A DNA stretch of 64,000 nt, from contig NZ_JAUHLN010000001.1 in assembly GCF_030412265.1 (NCBI RefSeq), positions 1,493,023-1,557,022 on the forward strand. The letters are read 5' to 3'. The notes beneath the pieces are model-generated. The model was not told the DNA's origin. It saw only the letters and a program-made list of their open reading frames with translations, and made no database searches. Source of the stretch: Fictibacillus terranigra (lineage in GTDB: Bacteria; Bacillota; Bacilli; Bacillales; Fictibacillaceae). Shown here piece after piece: positions 54,779 to 63,911 of the stretch (its first letter is position 1; every line of letters begins with the position of its first letter). Both the position numbers and the translations under genes were made by a program.

Positions 54779-55192
54779 ATGTTAAAAAGAAAATTAAAAA
54801 CTGCTTTAATTGTTTCAGTTTTAATGATTATATTAATGATTCTACTAAGCGCGGTTGTAGCCCTATTTTATAAATTAAGTGCTTCAAGCGGTGATTTATC
54901 AGTAAATATAGGGATATATTTAGTAATGATTCTGTATGTTGTACCTATAGTTTTTTTATATGGGATTCCGGTCTCCATTTTATGTGACTATTTAACAAAA
55001 AGTGTAGCTCACAATAAACTTTTCTCTTTTGGGTTGTACGTGTTTTTTGGAGGATTATTCATATTTGTTTATGGATTAATTTTTCTACCTGATTTTAAAC
55101 TTATTGAGTTATTAAAGTCCTCTATGCCTATATTCACACTCTCTATTATTTCCTCTATACTTTTTTGGATTATTAACGAAAAACAAAAGTAA
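54779..55192 (+). CDS. Four-span membrane protein, unknown
   Basis: 137 residues from ATG 54779, 7 bases after AGAGGAG. Spans at about 8-31, 42-64, 80-102 and 112-131, with a basic start (KRKLK) and end (NEKQK). No known family. Next to an IS110 remnant. Confidence 0.6.
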   Translation: MLKRKLKTALIVSVLMIILMILLSAVVALFYKLSASSGDLSVNIGIYLVMILYVVPIVFLYGIPVSILCDYLTKSVAHNKLFSFGLYVFFGGLFIFVYGLIFLPDFKLIELLKSSMPIFTLSIISSILFWIINEKQK

Positions 55193-55289
55193 GCTTTTCG
55201 GCTTCGTTTCCTCTTCTTCGAAGCCAAGCCTATCATTGATTTTTTCATAATAGAACCATTCAATATGTATTATTCATTAAATATGCTTC

Positions 55290-55748
55290 AACATAAGGAT
55301 CTAATTTGTCAGATGGAGTTAACTGAACTTGGTAACCAGTTAACGCTATTTCGCAAGTTCATCATTTTAATACTCTTTTTCTGGAAAGGTTTTAGGTCCT
55401 CGTTTTTGTAATAAAGCTCACCTAAATGAAAAGCATCAATTGCATCGGTTTTGACTTTTCTCAAACTGGCTTTTTTGGCTTCATATGAAAGAACCGGATT
55501 GACGAGATAATAAATGACTTGCTTATCCTCTAAAAACTGTAGGACAGGTTCATGGTAATGCCCCGTCGTTTCAAAAACGACTGCCGGAGGTAGACCTGCA
55601 ACTTCTTCAACTTCTTGATAAAAGCGATAAAAATCGTGTATACATTATGCTCAAACGGAAAGCTTTTCTTGTAAGGATTCTTCTTCTGTAAAAAGGCTTG
55701 TACTTGGGTTTTTCCTTTTGCGACATCCAGGCCAATGACCAGATCCAT
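55290..55748 (-). mobile_element. IS110-family transposase, N-terminal remnant
   Basis: ATG 55748 on the minus strand: MDLVIGLDVAKGKTQVQAFL, the first DEDD-nuclease Asp motif of IS110 transposases. A shifted frame continues GLPPAVVFETTGHYHEPVLQ, FLEDKQVIYYLVNPVLSYEA and VKTDAIDAFHLGELYYKNED. It ends abruptly near 55290, so only about 150 of 400 residues remain, with a frameshift near 55600-55640. Confidence 0.8.
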
Positions 55749-56010
55749 TCATTATCACGTCTCCTTTTTTGTTTTAGCCGGTAGCCCCTTATCCTAACTT
55801 GTAGTTTCATAGCTTCGCTTTTTATACGGGATCACGTCCCAACTAGCCTCAAACATGTTTCTACAAGTAGGCGGGTGGACAGTATTACGGACGGGATCTT
55901 GGTCCCACGGGCCAGAACGTCCTCCCCCGGCTACCTAAAGAATAACCTATAAATAGGCTAACCAGATGGAACTGGTTAACCTGATAATACGATCGGGCCA
56001 GATTGTTGAG
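55749..56010. mobile_element. Non-coding end region of the IS110 remnant
   Basis: The flank before the transposase start holds TTTCTACAAGTAGG, GGTGGACAGTATTACGGACG and GGGCCAGATTGTTGAGGAAC, shared with 20700-20790. In IS110 elements this non-coding end encodes the guide (bridge) RNA; whether that is so here is inference. Confidence 0.5.
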
Positions 56011-56078
56011 GAACTGTTTGCTTTAAAAAGTAAAATAAGTATTTTAGAAACTAAATGGATAAATTACAAGAATAGTAA

Positions 56079-56112
56079 AAGAGCTACCGAAATTATTTCG
56101 GTGGCTCTTACT
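56079..56112 (-). terminator. Terminator of the TetR gene
   Basis: AAGAGCTACCGAAAT pairs with ATTTCGGTGGCTCTT (one G-U). On the minus strand TTTACTATT follows. Confidence 0.8.
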
Positions 56113-56120
56113 TCTGACAT

Positions 56121-56723
56121 TTACTTTCTAAATATTCGCTCACTGATTTGATGAAGGTAATGTGTCCATTTTTCTTTAAATTCAGTATCCTCTGGATCTA
56201 ATCCGGTTATCATACGAGTAACGTCTGGATACAGTAGAGGATAGATTGTTATACTTGACATCATCAACGTAATCATGGTTGGATCAAGTTCCTTTGGAAC
56301 TAAACCCATTTCTTGTTTGGCCTTCATATCTTCATTATACGAATGGAGAATCTTTTCGCGATGTTGTATTCCTTTTAAGTTATTTGAACCTTTATCAATT
56401 GCTTCCCAAGCCGTAAATTTAAGAAAATCCATCAAGTATTTCTGGTTTACATTAAATCTAAACTCTGCAATTTGTGTTGGATTCGCTGGTAATACCAGAT
56501 TCCCCGCCGGCAAAGAGGTAAGAACGTCGTCAATGGTCTCATTGATGAGCTGATCTTTTCCTTTAAAATAGTGATAAATCAATTGTTTATTAACACCAGC
56601 TCTCTTGGCAATTGATTCAATACGGGCACCTGAATATCCCTTCTCGAAGAATTCTTCTCTGGCTGCTTCTAATATTGATTTACGAGTGCGTTCTGCGTTG
56701 CGAATCTCACCCAATTCATTCAC
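56121..56723 (-). CDS. TetR-family repressor
   Basis: 200 residues from ATG 56723 behind GGAAGGTG. The N-terminal HTH reads RTRKSILEAAREEFFEKGYS, then GARIESIAKRAGVNKQLIYH and YFKGKDQLI, as in the TetR family. The C-terminal all-helical ligand domain is typical and complete. It lies divergent from a DUF1801-DoxX operon across 190 bases containing several inverted repeats, so it probably represses itself and that operon and responds to a small hydrophobic inducer. Confidence 0.88.
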   Translation of the reverse strand: MNELGEIRNAERTRKSILEAAREEFFEKGYSGARIESIAKRAGVNKQLIYHYFKGKDQLINETIDDVLTSLPAGNLVLPANPTQIAEFRFNVNQKYLMDFLKFTAWEAIDKGSNNLKGIQHREKILHSYNEDMKAKQEMGLVPKELDPTMITLMMSSITIYPLLYPDVTRMITGLDPEDTEFKEKWTHYLHQISERIFRK

Positions 56724-56771
56724 CTTCCCAAATCAACTTATTGTACAATGTTATTTTTAAATTTTTGTAAA

Positions 56772-56866
56772 GTCAAGTTTAATTTGAAAAAAGGTATAAT
56801 TTAACTTGACAAAAGTAAAGTTATGAAATACTATTTTAAATAATAACTTACCTTTAGTAAAGTTAT
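56772..56866. promoter_or_regulatory. Divergent operator region for the TetR protein
   Basis: GTCAAGTTTAATT (56772-56784) faces AATTTAACTTGAC (56798-56810), a 13-bp inverted repeat with one mismatch. AGTAAAGTTAT occurs at 56814 and 56856, with ATAACTTAC between at 56843. The consensus looks like (G)TAAAGTTAT/ATAACTTTAC-type half sites. Confidence 0.6.
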
Positions 56867-56912
56867 AACGATTTTTATTTTTACTTATAATCTTAAGAAG
56901 GAGGAGCAGCTC

Positions 56913-57251
56913 ATGAATCAAGAAGTCACAGATTTTATTAAAACGTTGGAAGAACCTTGGCAGTTACAGCTATGCGAAGATCTTCGTAAAGCAGTACATC
57001 AAGCATTACCAGACGTACAGGAAAGAATGCAGTATAAAAAGCCACATTTTTTGAAGCATGGTAAATATGTTGCAGTAATTTCAACATCGAAGAAGGCTGT
57101 GAGTTTTACAATATTTAACACGACTGACCTTGAAATTCCAACAAACTTTGATGGTCCTTTAGAAAGAAAGACATTAAAGATACTTAAAGGTGAGACACCT
57201 GATTACAATAAGCTCATATCCTTAGTACAACTTTCTTCATTAAAACTATGA
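56913..57251 (+). CDS. DUF1801 (YdhG-like) protein
   Basis: 112 residues from ATG 56913 behind AAGGAGGAG. The pattern VTDFIKTLEEPWQLQLCEDL, ERMQYKKPHFLKHGKYVAVI, then ILKGETPDYNKLISLVQ fits DUF1801/YdhG-fold proteins, a small alpha-beta fold of unknown function often found near TetR regulators. Its stop overlaps ATG 57248, in a frame with the next gene. Confidence 0.78.
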   Translation: MNQEVTDFIKTLEEPWQLQLCEDLRKAVHQALPDVQERMQYKKPHFLKHGKYVAVISTSKKAVSFTIFNTTDLEIPTNFDGPLERKTLKILKGETPDYNKLISLVQLSSLKL

Positions 57252-57271
57252 AAAGAAGAGGAGAGGATACT

Positions 57272-57712
57272 ATGAAGCATTCCATTTCTAAAAGTCGGCT
57301 TTGGACGGCGCGAGTAATGAGTGGGCTTGTTACTTTATTTATGTTATTTGATGGTATTACTAAGCTGCTTAAACTATCAGTTAGTGTAGATGGAATGGTG
57401 GAAATGGGATTTGCAGAACATCATGTAATTACCATTGGAATTCTTGCTCTTCTTTCAACGATCCTTTACGCATTGCCACAAACATCTGTACTCGGAGCCA
57501 TTATATTGACGGGTTTTTTTGGTGGGGTAATTGCTACTCACATTCGTTTAGATAATCCACTATTTTCTCATACATTATTTCCTGTTTATTTAGCAGTATT
57601 AACATGGGGAGGTATTTACCTTAGAGACAAAAGGTTGCAGATTATCTTTCCAATAAAACAAAGAAGGCAGATCACTGATAAAAATGATTTTAACCGTACG
57701 AACATGAGTTGA
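57272..57712 (+). CDS. DoxX-like membrane protein
   Basis: 146 residues from ATG 57272, 7 bases after AGAGGAGAGG; ATG 57248 is in frame but lacks its own site. Four spans (about 11-31, 46-66, 70-92 and 99-118). SGLVTLFMLFDGITKLLKLS and the short FFGGVIATHIRLDNPLFSH loop are characteristic of the DoxX_2 family. Function unclear, possibly in oxidative stress. Second gene of the TetR-controlled operon, with a terminator at 57785. Confidence 0.8.
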   Translation: MKHSISKSRLWTARVMSGLVTLFMLFDGITKLLKLSVSVDGMVEMGFAEHHVITIGILALLSTILYALPQTSVLGAIILTGFFGGVIATHIRLDNPLFSHTLFPVYLAVLTWGGIYLRDKRLQIIFPIKQRRQITDKNDFNRTNMS

Positions 57713-57784
57713 AGTAAAAATATATTTTTTTATGATTACACTATAGTTGTTAAAATAACTTAAAGTTTTTTAAAATCACAAAAG

Positions 57785-57832
57785 GAGTAGCTTATTCAAG
57801 AATCGGCGAGTGTTGAATGAACTACTCTTTTT
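57785..57832 (+). terminator. Terminator of the DUF1801-DoxX operon
   Basis: GAGTAG...TTCAA pairs with TTGAA...CTACTC, then TTTTTC. Confidence 0.7.
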
Positions 57833-57877
57833 CATATTCAACTCCCTCGATAACTAAGAAATACCTCTTAAATACTC

Positions 57878-58239
57878 ATGTATTCGCAGGATTTCACCCT
57901 TTGTTGTGAAGAAGGATCTAACTAGATTCTATGAATCTAAGAGTATAGGGAAAAGTGGGCGTAGGGAAATAGAGGAGATCTAGTAGACTCCATTATATTC
58001 CATATAATGTACATATGCTCCACGTCACCCTTGGAGGCTAACCCTCCCATGTCTCTACGGGTCAAATGCCCTTTCATTCCTTCGTCATGCCTGTCCAAAG
58101 GGTGGAGGCTGGTTATGCTAAAGGAACGGGTCTAAGCCCTTTTGTTGAATACACCCAGTACTCCGTACATATTTGAGATCCTGCGAATACATCAATATTC
58201 AATAAATAGCGTTTGGTCATTCTATTAAAGTGAAGATAG
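57878..58239 (-). mobile_element. Long non-coding flank of the IS110 element with an inverted pair
   Basis: ATGTATTCGCAGGAT (57878-57892) and ATCCTGCGAATACAT (58178-58192) are perfect 15-bp inverted copies 285 bases apart. Between them lie structured, GC-richer words (CACGTCACCCTTGGAGGC, CCAAAGGGTGGAGG). This is downstream of the transposase, where IS1111-type IS110 members encode their guide RNA; the assignment is inference. Confidence 0.5.
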
Positions 58240-59507
58240 TTAAGCAGCTTTTAAGAGTTGTATCTTTTCCGGATTATAAGTTTCTTGATTCTTGGTCATT
58301 CCAACGATAATACGAGCGAACTTACCTATTAGCTTCATCAACGATTTCATTCTACGCATACCTTTTTCTTGCACATTATAGGAATGTCTGGCTTTGAACT
58401 CCTGATTGTTATTGATCAAATTCATGGTAGCCATATAGAGAAACCTTCGTAATCGTGATCGTCCTCTTTTAGAGATAACAGTTTGTCCTCGCCACTTTCC
58501 AGAACTGGCTTCTACGAGATGGAGTCCGGCATGTCGCAGAAGGGCATTCCCATGAGAAAACTGACTGAGATCACCTGCCTCACCTAAGATCCCTGCGATT
58601 GAAATGGTATTCAACCCGTTTATGGAACGCAAGTTATCAATGTAGGGAACGAGGTCTAAGACCACACGTACTGTCTCTTCAACTCTTTCGAGCTGAGAAG
58701 TTGTTAAATCGTATTCCTCTAATAATTGCTGGAGATGAAAACGATGGGCATCTAACGCCAATTCAGTACCAACAGATTGCTGAGCCACTCGGAAAAGTGC
58801 AGTAGCTTTCTTAAGTCCCGGTTGTCTTTTCATGTGTTTTTTCCAACTTGATGAAATATCTTGCGGTGTTTGAACACGGACTTCCTGTGGAGTTGGGAAT
58901 AACCGTAAGGTTATAATGCTCCTTTTCCCGTCACATTTTTAAAGATCTCTCGAAGTTCTGGAAACACCAGGTCCACCCAACGATTGATCTGATTGACCGT
59001 GCTGACAAGCCGTTTAATAATCGTATCGCGATTGGCCATAAGTACCCGAAGCTTTTCAAACTCCTCAGAGGCAGGTTGAATTGAAGCGTAGTAGCCATTC
59101 TTAACCATGTCAGCGATCACTAAAGCATCTTTTAAATCACTTTTAGACTGAGTATTATCACAATTTTCTTTGTTTCGCTTTACATGATATGGATTTACTG
59201 TGACAACTTCTATCTCTTGTTCAAAAAGCCAATTCGAGAGATTAACCCAATAATGGCCAGTCGGTTCCATACCGATGATGACTTCAGTTAATTGGTATTC
59301 TTTTTGAAGTTTCATTATCCATTGAAATAAAGTGATAAAACCACCTTCATTGTTCTCAAAGGTGAGTGGGCTGCCAAGTATCTTCCCACGGAAATTGACT
59401 GTTCGAGCAACGTGGAGCTGCTGGGCAATATCAATACCTACAATAAGATGTTGGGGAGAAATTCGTTCGATGAGTTGATTTTGTCTGTCCTGCATTTTAA
59501 ACTTCAT
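58240..59507 (-). pseudogene. IS110-family transposase, one frameshift
   Basis: ATG 59507 follows AGGAGG. The DEDD domain has IVGIDIAQQLHVARTVNFRG, EVIIGMEPTGHYW, VVTVNPYHVKRNKE and SKSDLKDALVIADMV. Near 58915 the frame stops (TGKGAL) and the next frame goes on ITLRLFPTPQEVRVQTPQDI to the second domain, RSINGLNTISIAGILGEAGD, SHGNALLRHAGLHLVEASSG and a normal end at 58240. A single-base indel separates the two, so this otherwise full-length enzyme of about 420 residues is inactive, unless the shift is programmed (no slippery motif seen). Confidence 0.85.
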
Positions 59508-59960
59508 ATTAGGGCTTCCTCCTAGATGTTTGTTTTGGGATACACTCATCTTACAGAGGGGCTCTTTCTTTTTCAAAGCCTAAAATTAACTCTCTACAGG
59601 AATGCTAACGGGTGCGATTGTTAAACAAAAGGGATAGAAATGATAAAATTTTTAGTTCGAAAACTAATTAAAGGCGAATCCTTTAAGGAACGCCTTTTAA
59701 AATATAGATACTATATTTTATTAATAATCATTAATCTAGCAATTTATTAGTGTTAAGATGATCGGGAAAGGTCCCCTGTTTTCAAAATTATGAAATTGGT
59801 TTGATATATACGTCATTGATGGGAGTATCAGTATAAAAAAAGAGTGCTTTCCAATAAGTAAGTCATAAAAGTAGCCAGCGGATGCCTTTACTTTCAGTAG
59901 ATTGCATTTCACAACATGGACATGTACTTTGTCAGGCCCTGCAGTAACCATCTGCATACT
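59508..59960. other. Gap with a repeat fragment, terminator and weak minus-strand frame
   Basis: Part A of the dispersed repeat (GCTAACGGGTGCGATTGTT) at about 59606-59624. A hairpin AAAGGCG/CGCCTTT with TTAA at 59669-59700. A minus-strand frame 59957-59736 (MQMVTAGPDKVHVHVVKCNL) starts 4 bases after the DUF4064 stop; it could be a 73-residue partner but I cannot support it further. Confidence 0.4.
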
Positions 59961-60293
59961 CTACCCTAGTTTTGATCTGAAACACGCAATTGCTCCAGCA
60001 ACAATATAAAGGATAGCTGTGCCGACTAATATATATACATTGTCGAAAAAAAATATGAAAGTTAGAACCCCTATTACTATTATGGAGATGCCATATGCAA
60101 TGTGATTTATTTTATTTACTAAACAGCTTAAAACTAATGCAATGACTTGAAGCAACATCATAATAAAGACCCCAATTGTAAATAGAAAATCAATAGGGGG
60201 ATTGATTGCAATAGTAATAAAAACCATCAAATAAATAATTGTTCCAATACTACTACCAATAAGCCCCAATACCATTTCGGCAGTTCTTCGCAT
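59961..60293 (-). CDS. DUF4064 membrane protein
   Basis: 110 residues from ATG 60293 behind GAGGGG. Basic start RRTAEMVLGLIGSSIG, then four spans to a short end (CFRSKLG). RTAE.vLG.IG....i is the DUF4064 signature. Function unknown. Flanked by copies of the dispersed repeat on both sides, though on the opposite strand from most cassette-like genes. Confidence 0.75.
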   Translation of the reverse strand: MRRTAEMVLGLIGSSIGTIIYLMVFITIAINPPIDFLFTIGVFIMMLLQVIALVLSCLVNKINHIAYGISIIVIGVLTFIFFFDNVYILVGTAILYIVAGAIACFRSKLG

Positions 60294-60445
60294 CGGTATT
60301 CCCCTCTTTTGCTCCAGATTTAGATAAGATCAAAATGTTTGGATATACTATAAGCAACAACAGCATGCTTTTATAACGCAAAATAATTTATATACATATA
60401 GTTTACAAAAATATTTGATAAAAATTGGCATTTTGTAGGTTCTTA

Positions 60446-60535
60446 TTAAGCTAACGGGTGCGTTAGTTGAAGATCACTCAGCTGCTTAGGCAGCTTTTTT
60501 GTTGTATAACTAACGGGCAGGATAGTTGAATTAAG
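60446..60535 (+). repeat. Dispersed A-B-C repeat, copy 14 (full length)
   Basis: Part A is GCTAACGGGTGCGTTAGTTG, part B is CAGCTGCTTAGGCAGC plus TTTTTTGTTG, and part C is AACTAACGGGCAGGATAGTT. One of the two most regular copies. Confidence 0.82.
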
Positions 60536-60583
60536 ATATCGAACTTTATATATGCAGTTAAATAATTTGCCTAATGAGGATAA

Positions 60584-61105
60584 ATGGATGAAGAATATAA
60601 AGGGAATTATGTGAAACTATATCTTTCCCTTTATGGGAATTGGATGAAAGGAGATATAGATTTGGTTTTAAATTATACTTACTTTAATGAGATACCCGAA
60701 ATTCAGGTGTTAGATAGCATTATAAAGCTACATACGAGTATTTTTGGTGTACCAGATGACTTGGTTGGAAGAATGAAAGAAAAACCTAAATTGCGAATTG
60801 ATGTTGCGTTAAAAGATAAAAAAGTTGTTGGGTATAAAATAGGATACGCACTTAATCGTGAACAGTTTTATAGTTGGTTAGGTGGAGTGGATGCAGATTT
60901 CCGAAACCAAGGTATTGCTTCTGCGTTAATGGAACAACAGCACCACTACGTAAAAGAAAGTGGATACAAAGCAGTTCAAACACAAACCAAAAATAAATGG
61001 CGTAGTATGCTCATTTTAAATATAAAGAGTGGCTTCGACATCATTGGAACCTTAACTGATGATGAAGGAGAACCTAAAATCATCCTTGAAAAAAAGATGA
61101 TTTGA
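60584..61105 (+). CDS. GNAT-family N-acetyltransferase
   Basis: 173 residues from ATG 60584, behind GAGGATAA. The acetyl-CoA site is FYSWLGGVDADFRNQGIASA then LMEQQHHYVKESGYKAVQTQ, followed by NKWRSMLILNIKSGFDIIG. This layout is typical of GNATs related to YjgM/YhbS-like proteins. A lone gene starting about 50 bases after repeat part C, the same setting as the GNATs at 1198, 9038 and 10591. Confidence 0.84.
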   Translation: MDEEYKGNYVKLYLSLYGNWMKGDIDLVLNYTYFNEIPEIQVLDSIIKLHTSIFGVPDDLVGRMKEKPKLRIDVALKDKKVVGYKIGYALNREQFYSWLGGVDADFRNQGIASALMEQQHHYVKESGYKAVQTQTKNKWRSMLILNIKSGFDIIGTLTDDEGEPKIILEKKMI

Positions 61106-61682
61106 AATAGCTTATTAAAAGCTCTTATCTATTTTTGTTTATTTAATGCCCAAGAGAATTGCAAGGATTGATTTGTATGCGACCACTAGTATTGCTACTT
61201 ATTACTAATAAAAGTTTTAAAATCAACGCTTCTTAAATGTTATTTTTTCAGTAAGATTGTGAATAAATGTACTTATACTAACGGGTGCGATTGTGGAGGA
61301 TTAACAAGGAAAAATAATTTACTAATCCTTAATAAAACTCATATCCTTTAATTTAGTCGGACCAAAATCACGACCAAAATCGGACCAAAATAATTTAAAA
61401 AGAAATGAAATATTTTAAAAACCAAAAAAGTATAAAAGCTGATTTTACAGCAATTTGAGCATACTTTAAAAAGAAAAAAAGGGTGAGAAATGTTCCCCAC
61501 AAAAGTTCAACTTGGGACCCAAAACTAATAAAGGTTAAATACAAAAGACCTTGGCCAATTTTAATATTCCAAGGTCTTTTCAATGAAGCGATTCTTATAA
61601 GTAAGAGCAAATTATTTAATTATAGGCCCTTTGCATTTCTCGAAATAAGCTAATGAACTTATAAAAATTTAATTTATCAAGC
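61106..61682. other. Gap with a repeat fragment and terminator
   Basis: The leader TTGTGAATAAATGTACTT then ACTAACGGGTGCGATTG (61255-61290) is part A of the dispersed repeat. AAAGACCTTGG/CCAAGGTCTTT with T-runs on both strands at 61543-61582 is a terminator. CGGACCAAAAT-type words repeat three times near 61360-61390. No gene. Confidence 0.5.
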
Positions 61683-62555
61683 CTATTTGTAAATCCTTTT
61701 CAAGAGCGATCCAAGCCTGTCTAAATTTTGTTCATTCCCTTCTTCGCAAATAAGTTTCAGCTTGTTATAATCTTCTTTCGATTGAAGCGTTTGCCGGAAA
61801 GTAATTACTGTCCCGCCGTCAACTTCCTCGAATGTAGCAGTCAGGATAAAGTGATGCCCGGACTCGTGTCTCAGCACAATACATTCGGGCCCAATTTCTT
61901 GAAAAACGTTTCGGTTCGGATAGTCTTCTCCATCGGGGCCATGCATTGTATACTCCCAGACTCCTCCGGGCCTTAAATCGAACGTGTGGAAAGTATTTGT
62001 AAAACCGTTAGGTCCCCACCACTGTGCAAGTAGATCCGGTTCCGTCCAAGCCCGGTAAACCAAATTCCGAGGAGCATCAAACTTACGCCGAGACACGAGT
62101 TCGAAAGTTTCTGCATTACTTTCCCCAAGAGATTTGCCCAAAAGATCCAGCAATTCTTTAGTTCCCTGTTCACGTTGTTCAGGCGTATCATGTCCGTCGA
62201 AAAACGTTCCTTGTTCTGTAAACACCAGTTTAGTACCCTCTCTGGTCGGGATCAATTCAATGGTAGCGATAGAAACCGATATGCGGATTTCCCCTTGGTC
62301 TAGACTGTACGAATACACTAGTCGTTCATTGGGCACGATTTCCTGGTAATAAGCATCAAAGGTAAAAACAGGTCCACCTGCAGGGCCACCCTGACTAAAT
62401 TCCCGACCACCTACGCGGAAGTCGAAAACCTCAGCAGGCTGATACCAGCGAGCTTTGGAGCTCTTGTTTGACCATGCCGTAAACACACGTTCAGGTGTCG
62501 CTTGATAAATACGTTCTATTTGAAATGTAGCGTGAGTAGTAAATCGCTCTTTCAT
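61683..62555 (-). CDS. Two-domain SRPBCC (AHSA1) protein
   Basis: 290 residues from ATG 62555 behind GGGAGG. Two tandem AHSA1-type START-like domains. The first (about 1-145) has FQIERIYQATPERVFTAWSN and WYQPAEVFDFRVGGRE. The second (about 150-290) has ELVSRRKFDAPRNLVYRAWT and LLAQWWGPNGFTNTFHTFDL, RPGGVWEYTMHGPDG. Single-domain forms are common; the fused form is less so. Bases are GC-richer than the neighbours. It follows a MerR gene by 19 bases, so the ligand-binding domains probably act in the pathway that MerR protein senses. Confidence 0.83.
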   Translation of the reverse strand: MKERFTTHATFQIERIYQATPERVFTAWSNKSSKARWYQPAEVFDFRVGGREFSQGGPAGGPVFTFDAYYQEIVPNERLVYSYSLDQGEIRISVSIATIELIPTREGTKLVFTEQGTFFDGHDTPEQREQGTKELLDLLGKSLGESNAETFELVSRRKFDAPRNLVYRAWTEPDLLAQWWGPNGFTNTFHTFDLRPGGVWEYTMHGPDGEDYPNRNVFQEIGPECIVLRHESGHHFILTATFEEVDGGTVITFRQTLQSKEDYNKLKLICEEGNEQNLDRLGSLLKRIYK

Positions 62556-62574
62556 AACATGAATCCTCCCAAAT

Positions 62575-63048
62575 TTAATTTTTGTTTAGAAAATTACCAA
62601 GCTTATCAAAATTTTGTTCCCAGTTCAGTCGGTGTTCAATGATATACTTTTCGTGGCTCATCTTCATTGTTTCAAGTAGTGAAATAAATTCGGCGACGGA
62701 AGTTGGCTCCTGGCAATTCATTTGCTCAGCAACTCGTTCAAGTTCAGCCAGAAGTTTCTGTTGCGTTTTAATATTTTTCCGTACCCGGTCAATTTGAATA
62801 TCCACGATATCAGACGGGGTCCACGTGTCCCCCTTAAGTACCAATTGAATTTCTTCAAGCGATAAGCCAAGATCTTTTAATGATAAGATATGGTGCAGTT
62901 GTTTTATGTCGGATTCGTTATATAACCGATGACCACTATCGGAATACCCTGATGGAGAAAACAATTCAATCTGATCGTAAAATCGAAGGGTACGAACTGT
63001 AAGTCCGGTTAATTTAGCAATATCCCCTATTTTCCAATGTTGCTTCAT
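62575..63048 (-). CDS. MerR-family regulator
   Basis: 157 residues from ATG 63048 behind GAAAGGAG; upstream in-frame codons lie before that site. The HTH HWKIGDIAKLTGLTVRTLRF then YDQIELFSPSGYSDSGHRLY is the MerR signature, followed by LHHILSLKDLGLSLEEIQLV, a long coiled dimer helix and a C-terminal ligand part. No Cys cluster for metals, so it is a drug- or stress-type MerR. First gene of an operon with the SRPBCC protein; the promoter has the 19-base spacer typical of MerR control. Confidence 0.88.
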   Translation of the reverse strand: MKQHWKIGDIAKLTGLTVRTLRFYDQIELFSPSGYSDSGHRLYNESDIKQLHHILSLKDLGLSLEEIQLVLKGDTWTPSDIVDIQIDRVRKNIKTQQKLLAELERVAEQMNCQEPTSVAEFISLLETMKMSHEKYIIEHRLNWEQNFDKLGNFLNKN

Positions 63049-63091
63049 AACCCACTCCTTTCTGTTGCGATAGCTGTTTACCGGTATCTTT

Positions 63092-63122
63092 AGTATAAAA
63101 CATGACGTTACGTAATGAGCAA
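63092..63122 (-). promoter_or_regulatory. MerR-type promoter with 19-base spacer
   Basis: On the minus strand TTGCTC (63122-63117), 19 bases, TATACT (63097-63092). The long spacer and an ACGTAACGT dyad inside it are what MerR proteins need to untwist DNA and activate. Confidence 0.72.
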
Positions 63123-63159
63123 GAGTGAAAAAAACTTTTAACAAGAATAATAGATTCAT

Positions 63160-63887
63160 CCATTTAGATTTTTTTAGACCACTGAAACTTCCTGAGCTTA
63201 ATTAAAAACGGGGGAAGTGTCTTGAAAATGAGTTTAGGAGTTTTTTTCAAATAAGAGGAGGAACCTAGTTATATAAAGAAGGCACTAGAGTAACGAAACC
63301 CATTTTAGAACAAATTTAAATCTGCACTTTCATTAAAAACTGTTTCCATATTTAACTAAACGTGTGCGTTAGTTGACCAAGTAATCTATTACAAAAATAT
63401 TTGATTTATTATGAGGATAATTAAACTAAGCATATATCGACGTACCGATTTCGTGCCGATTGAGTTTGAAAAACCTTAAAAGCTTTGAAAATAGAAATTT
63501 GAAATACATTGATATATCAACGTTTTTACAAACCTATGAAACACTATGAAAACCTCAATTAATCAAGTTCGAGATGGAAGGTTCAATCGGTTAAATAACG
63601 AAAAGCCTTGGTGTAGGAATATGCCAAGGCTTTTTATATGGAGATTTATATAGTACAAACATTGATTATTACTGTTAATCTTATTCCATAAAAAGGTCAA
63701 CCAGAAATTCTGGCTAATCTTATATTACGATCGGGTGCATTTCTCGATGAAGGGGATTTGCACTTTTATTGAGCTTATTGGACAAACGTAGCAGGATTAT
63801 GGAATAACGGACACTGGATATCTCTGTTAATTAAAGAAATTTTAAGTTAGAATAAATCTAATATTAAGACATTAGGGTCTGTGGGGT
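63160..63887. other. Gap with repeat fragments and a terminator
   Basis: Part A of the dispersed repeat (ACTAAACGTGTGCGTTAGTTG) at 63353-63375. Terminator AAAGCCTTGG/CCAAGGCTTT plus TTA at 63601-63637. Copy 3 of the GTGCATTTC repeat at 63728-63772. No gene. Confidence 0.5.
63728..63772 (+). repeat. GTGCATTTCTTC repeat family, copy 3
   Basis: ATCGGGTGCATTTCTCGATG, then AAGGGGATTTGCACTTTTAT. Same left arm and spacing as the copy at 22740. Confidence 0.65.
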
Positions 63888-63911
63888 ATGGGTATGATGG
63901 AAGGGGTATTT

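Noticed and set aside
58599..58805. Plus-strand frame opposite the IS110 transposase
   Set aside because: Antisense shadow within a recognised transposase.
61355..61400. Short direct repeats (GGACCAAAAT) as a CRISPR-like or iteron array
   Set aside because: Only three short, irregular copies; too little for iterons and not CRISPR-like in spacing.
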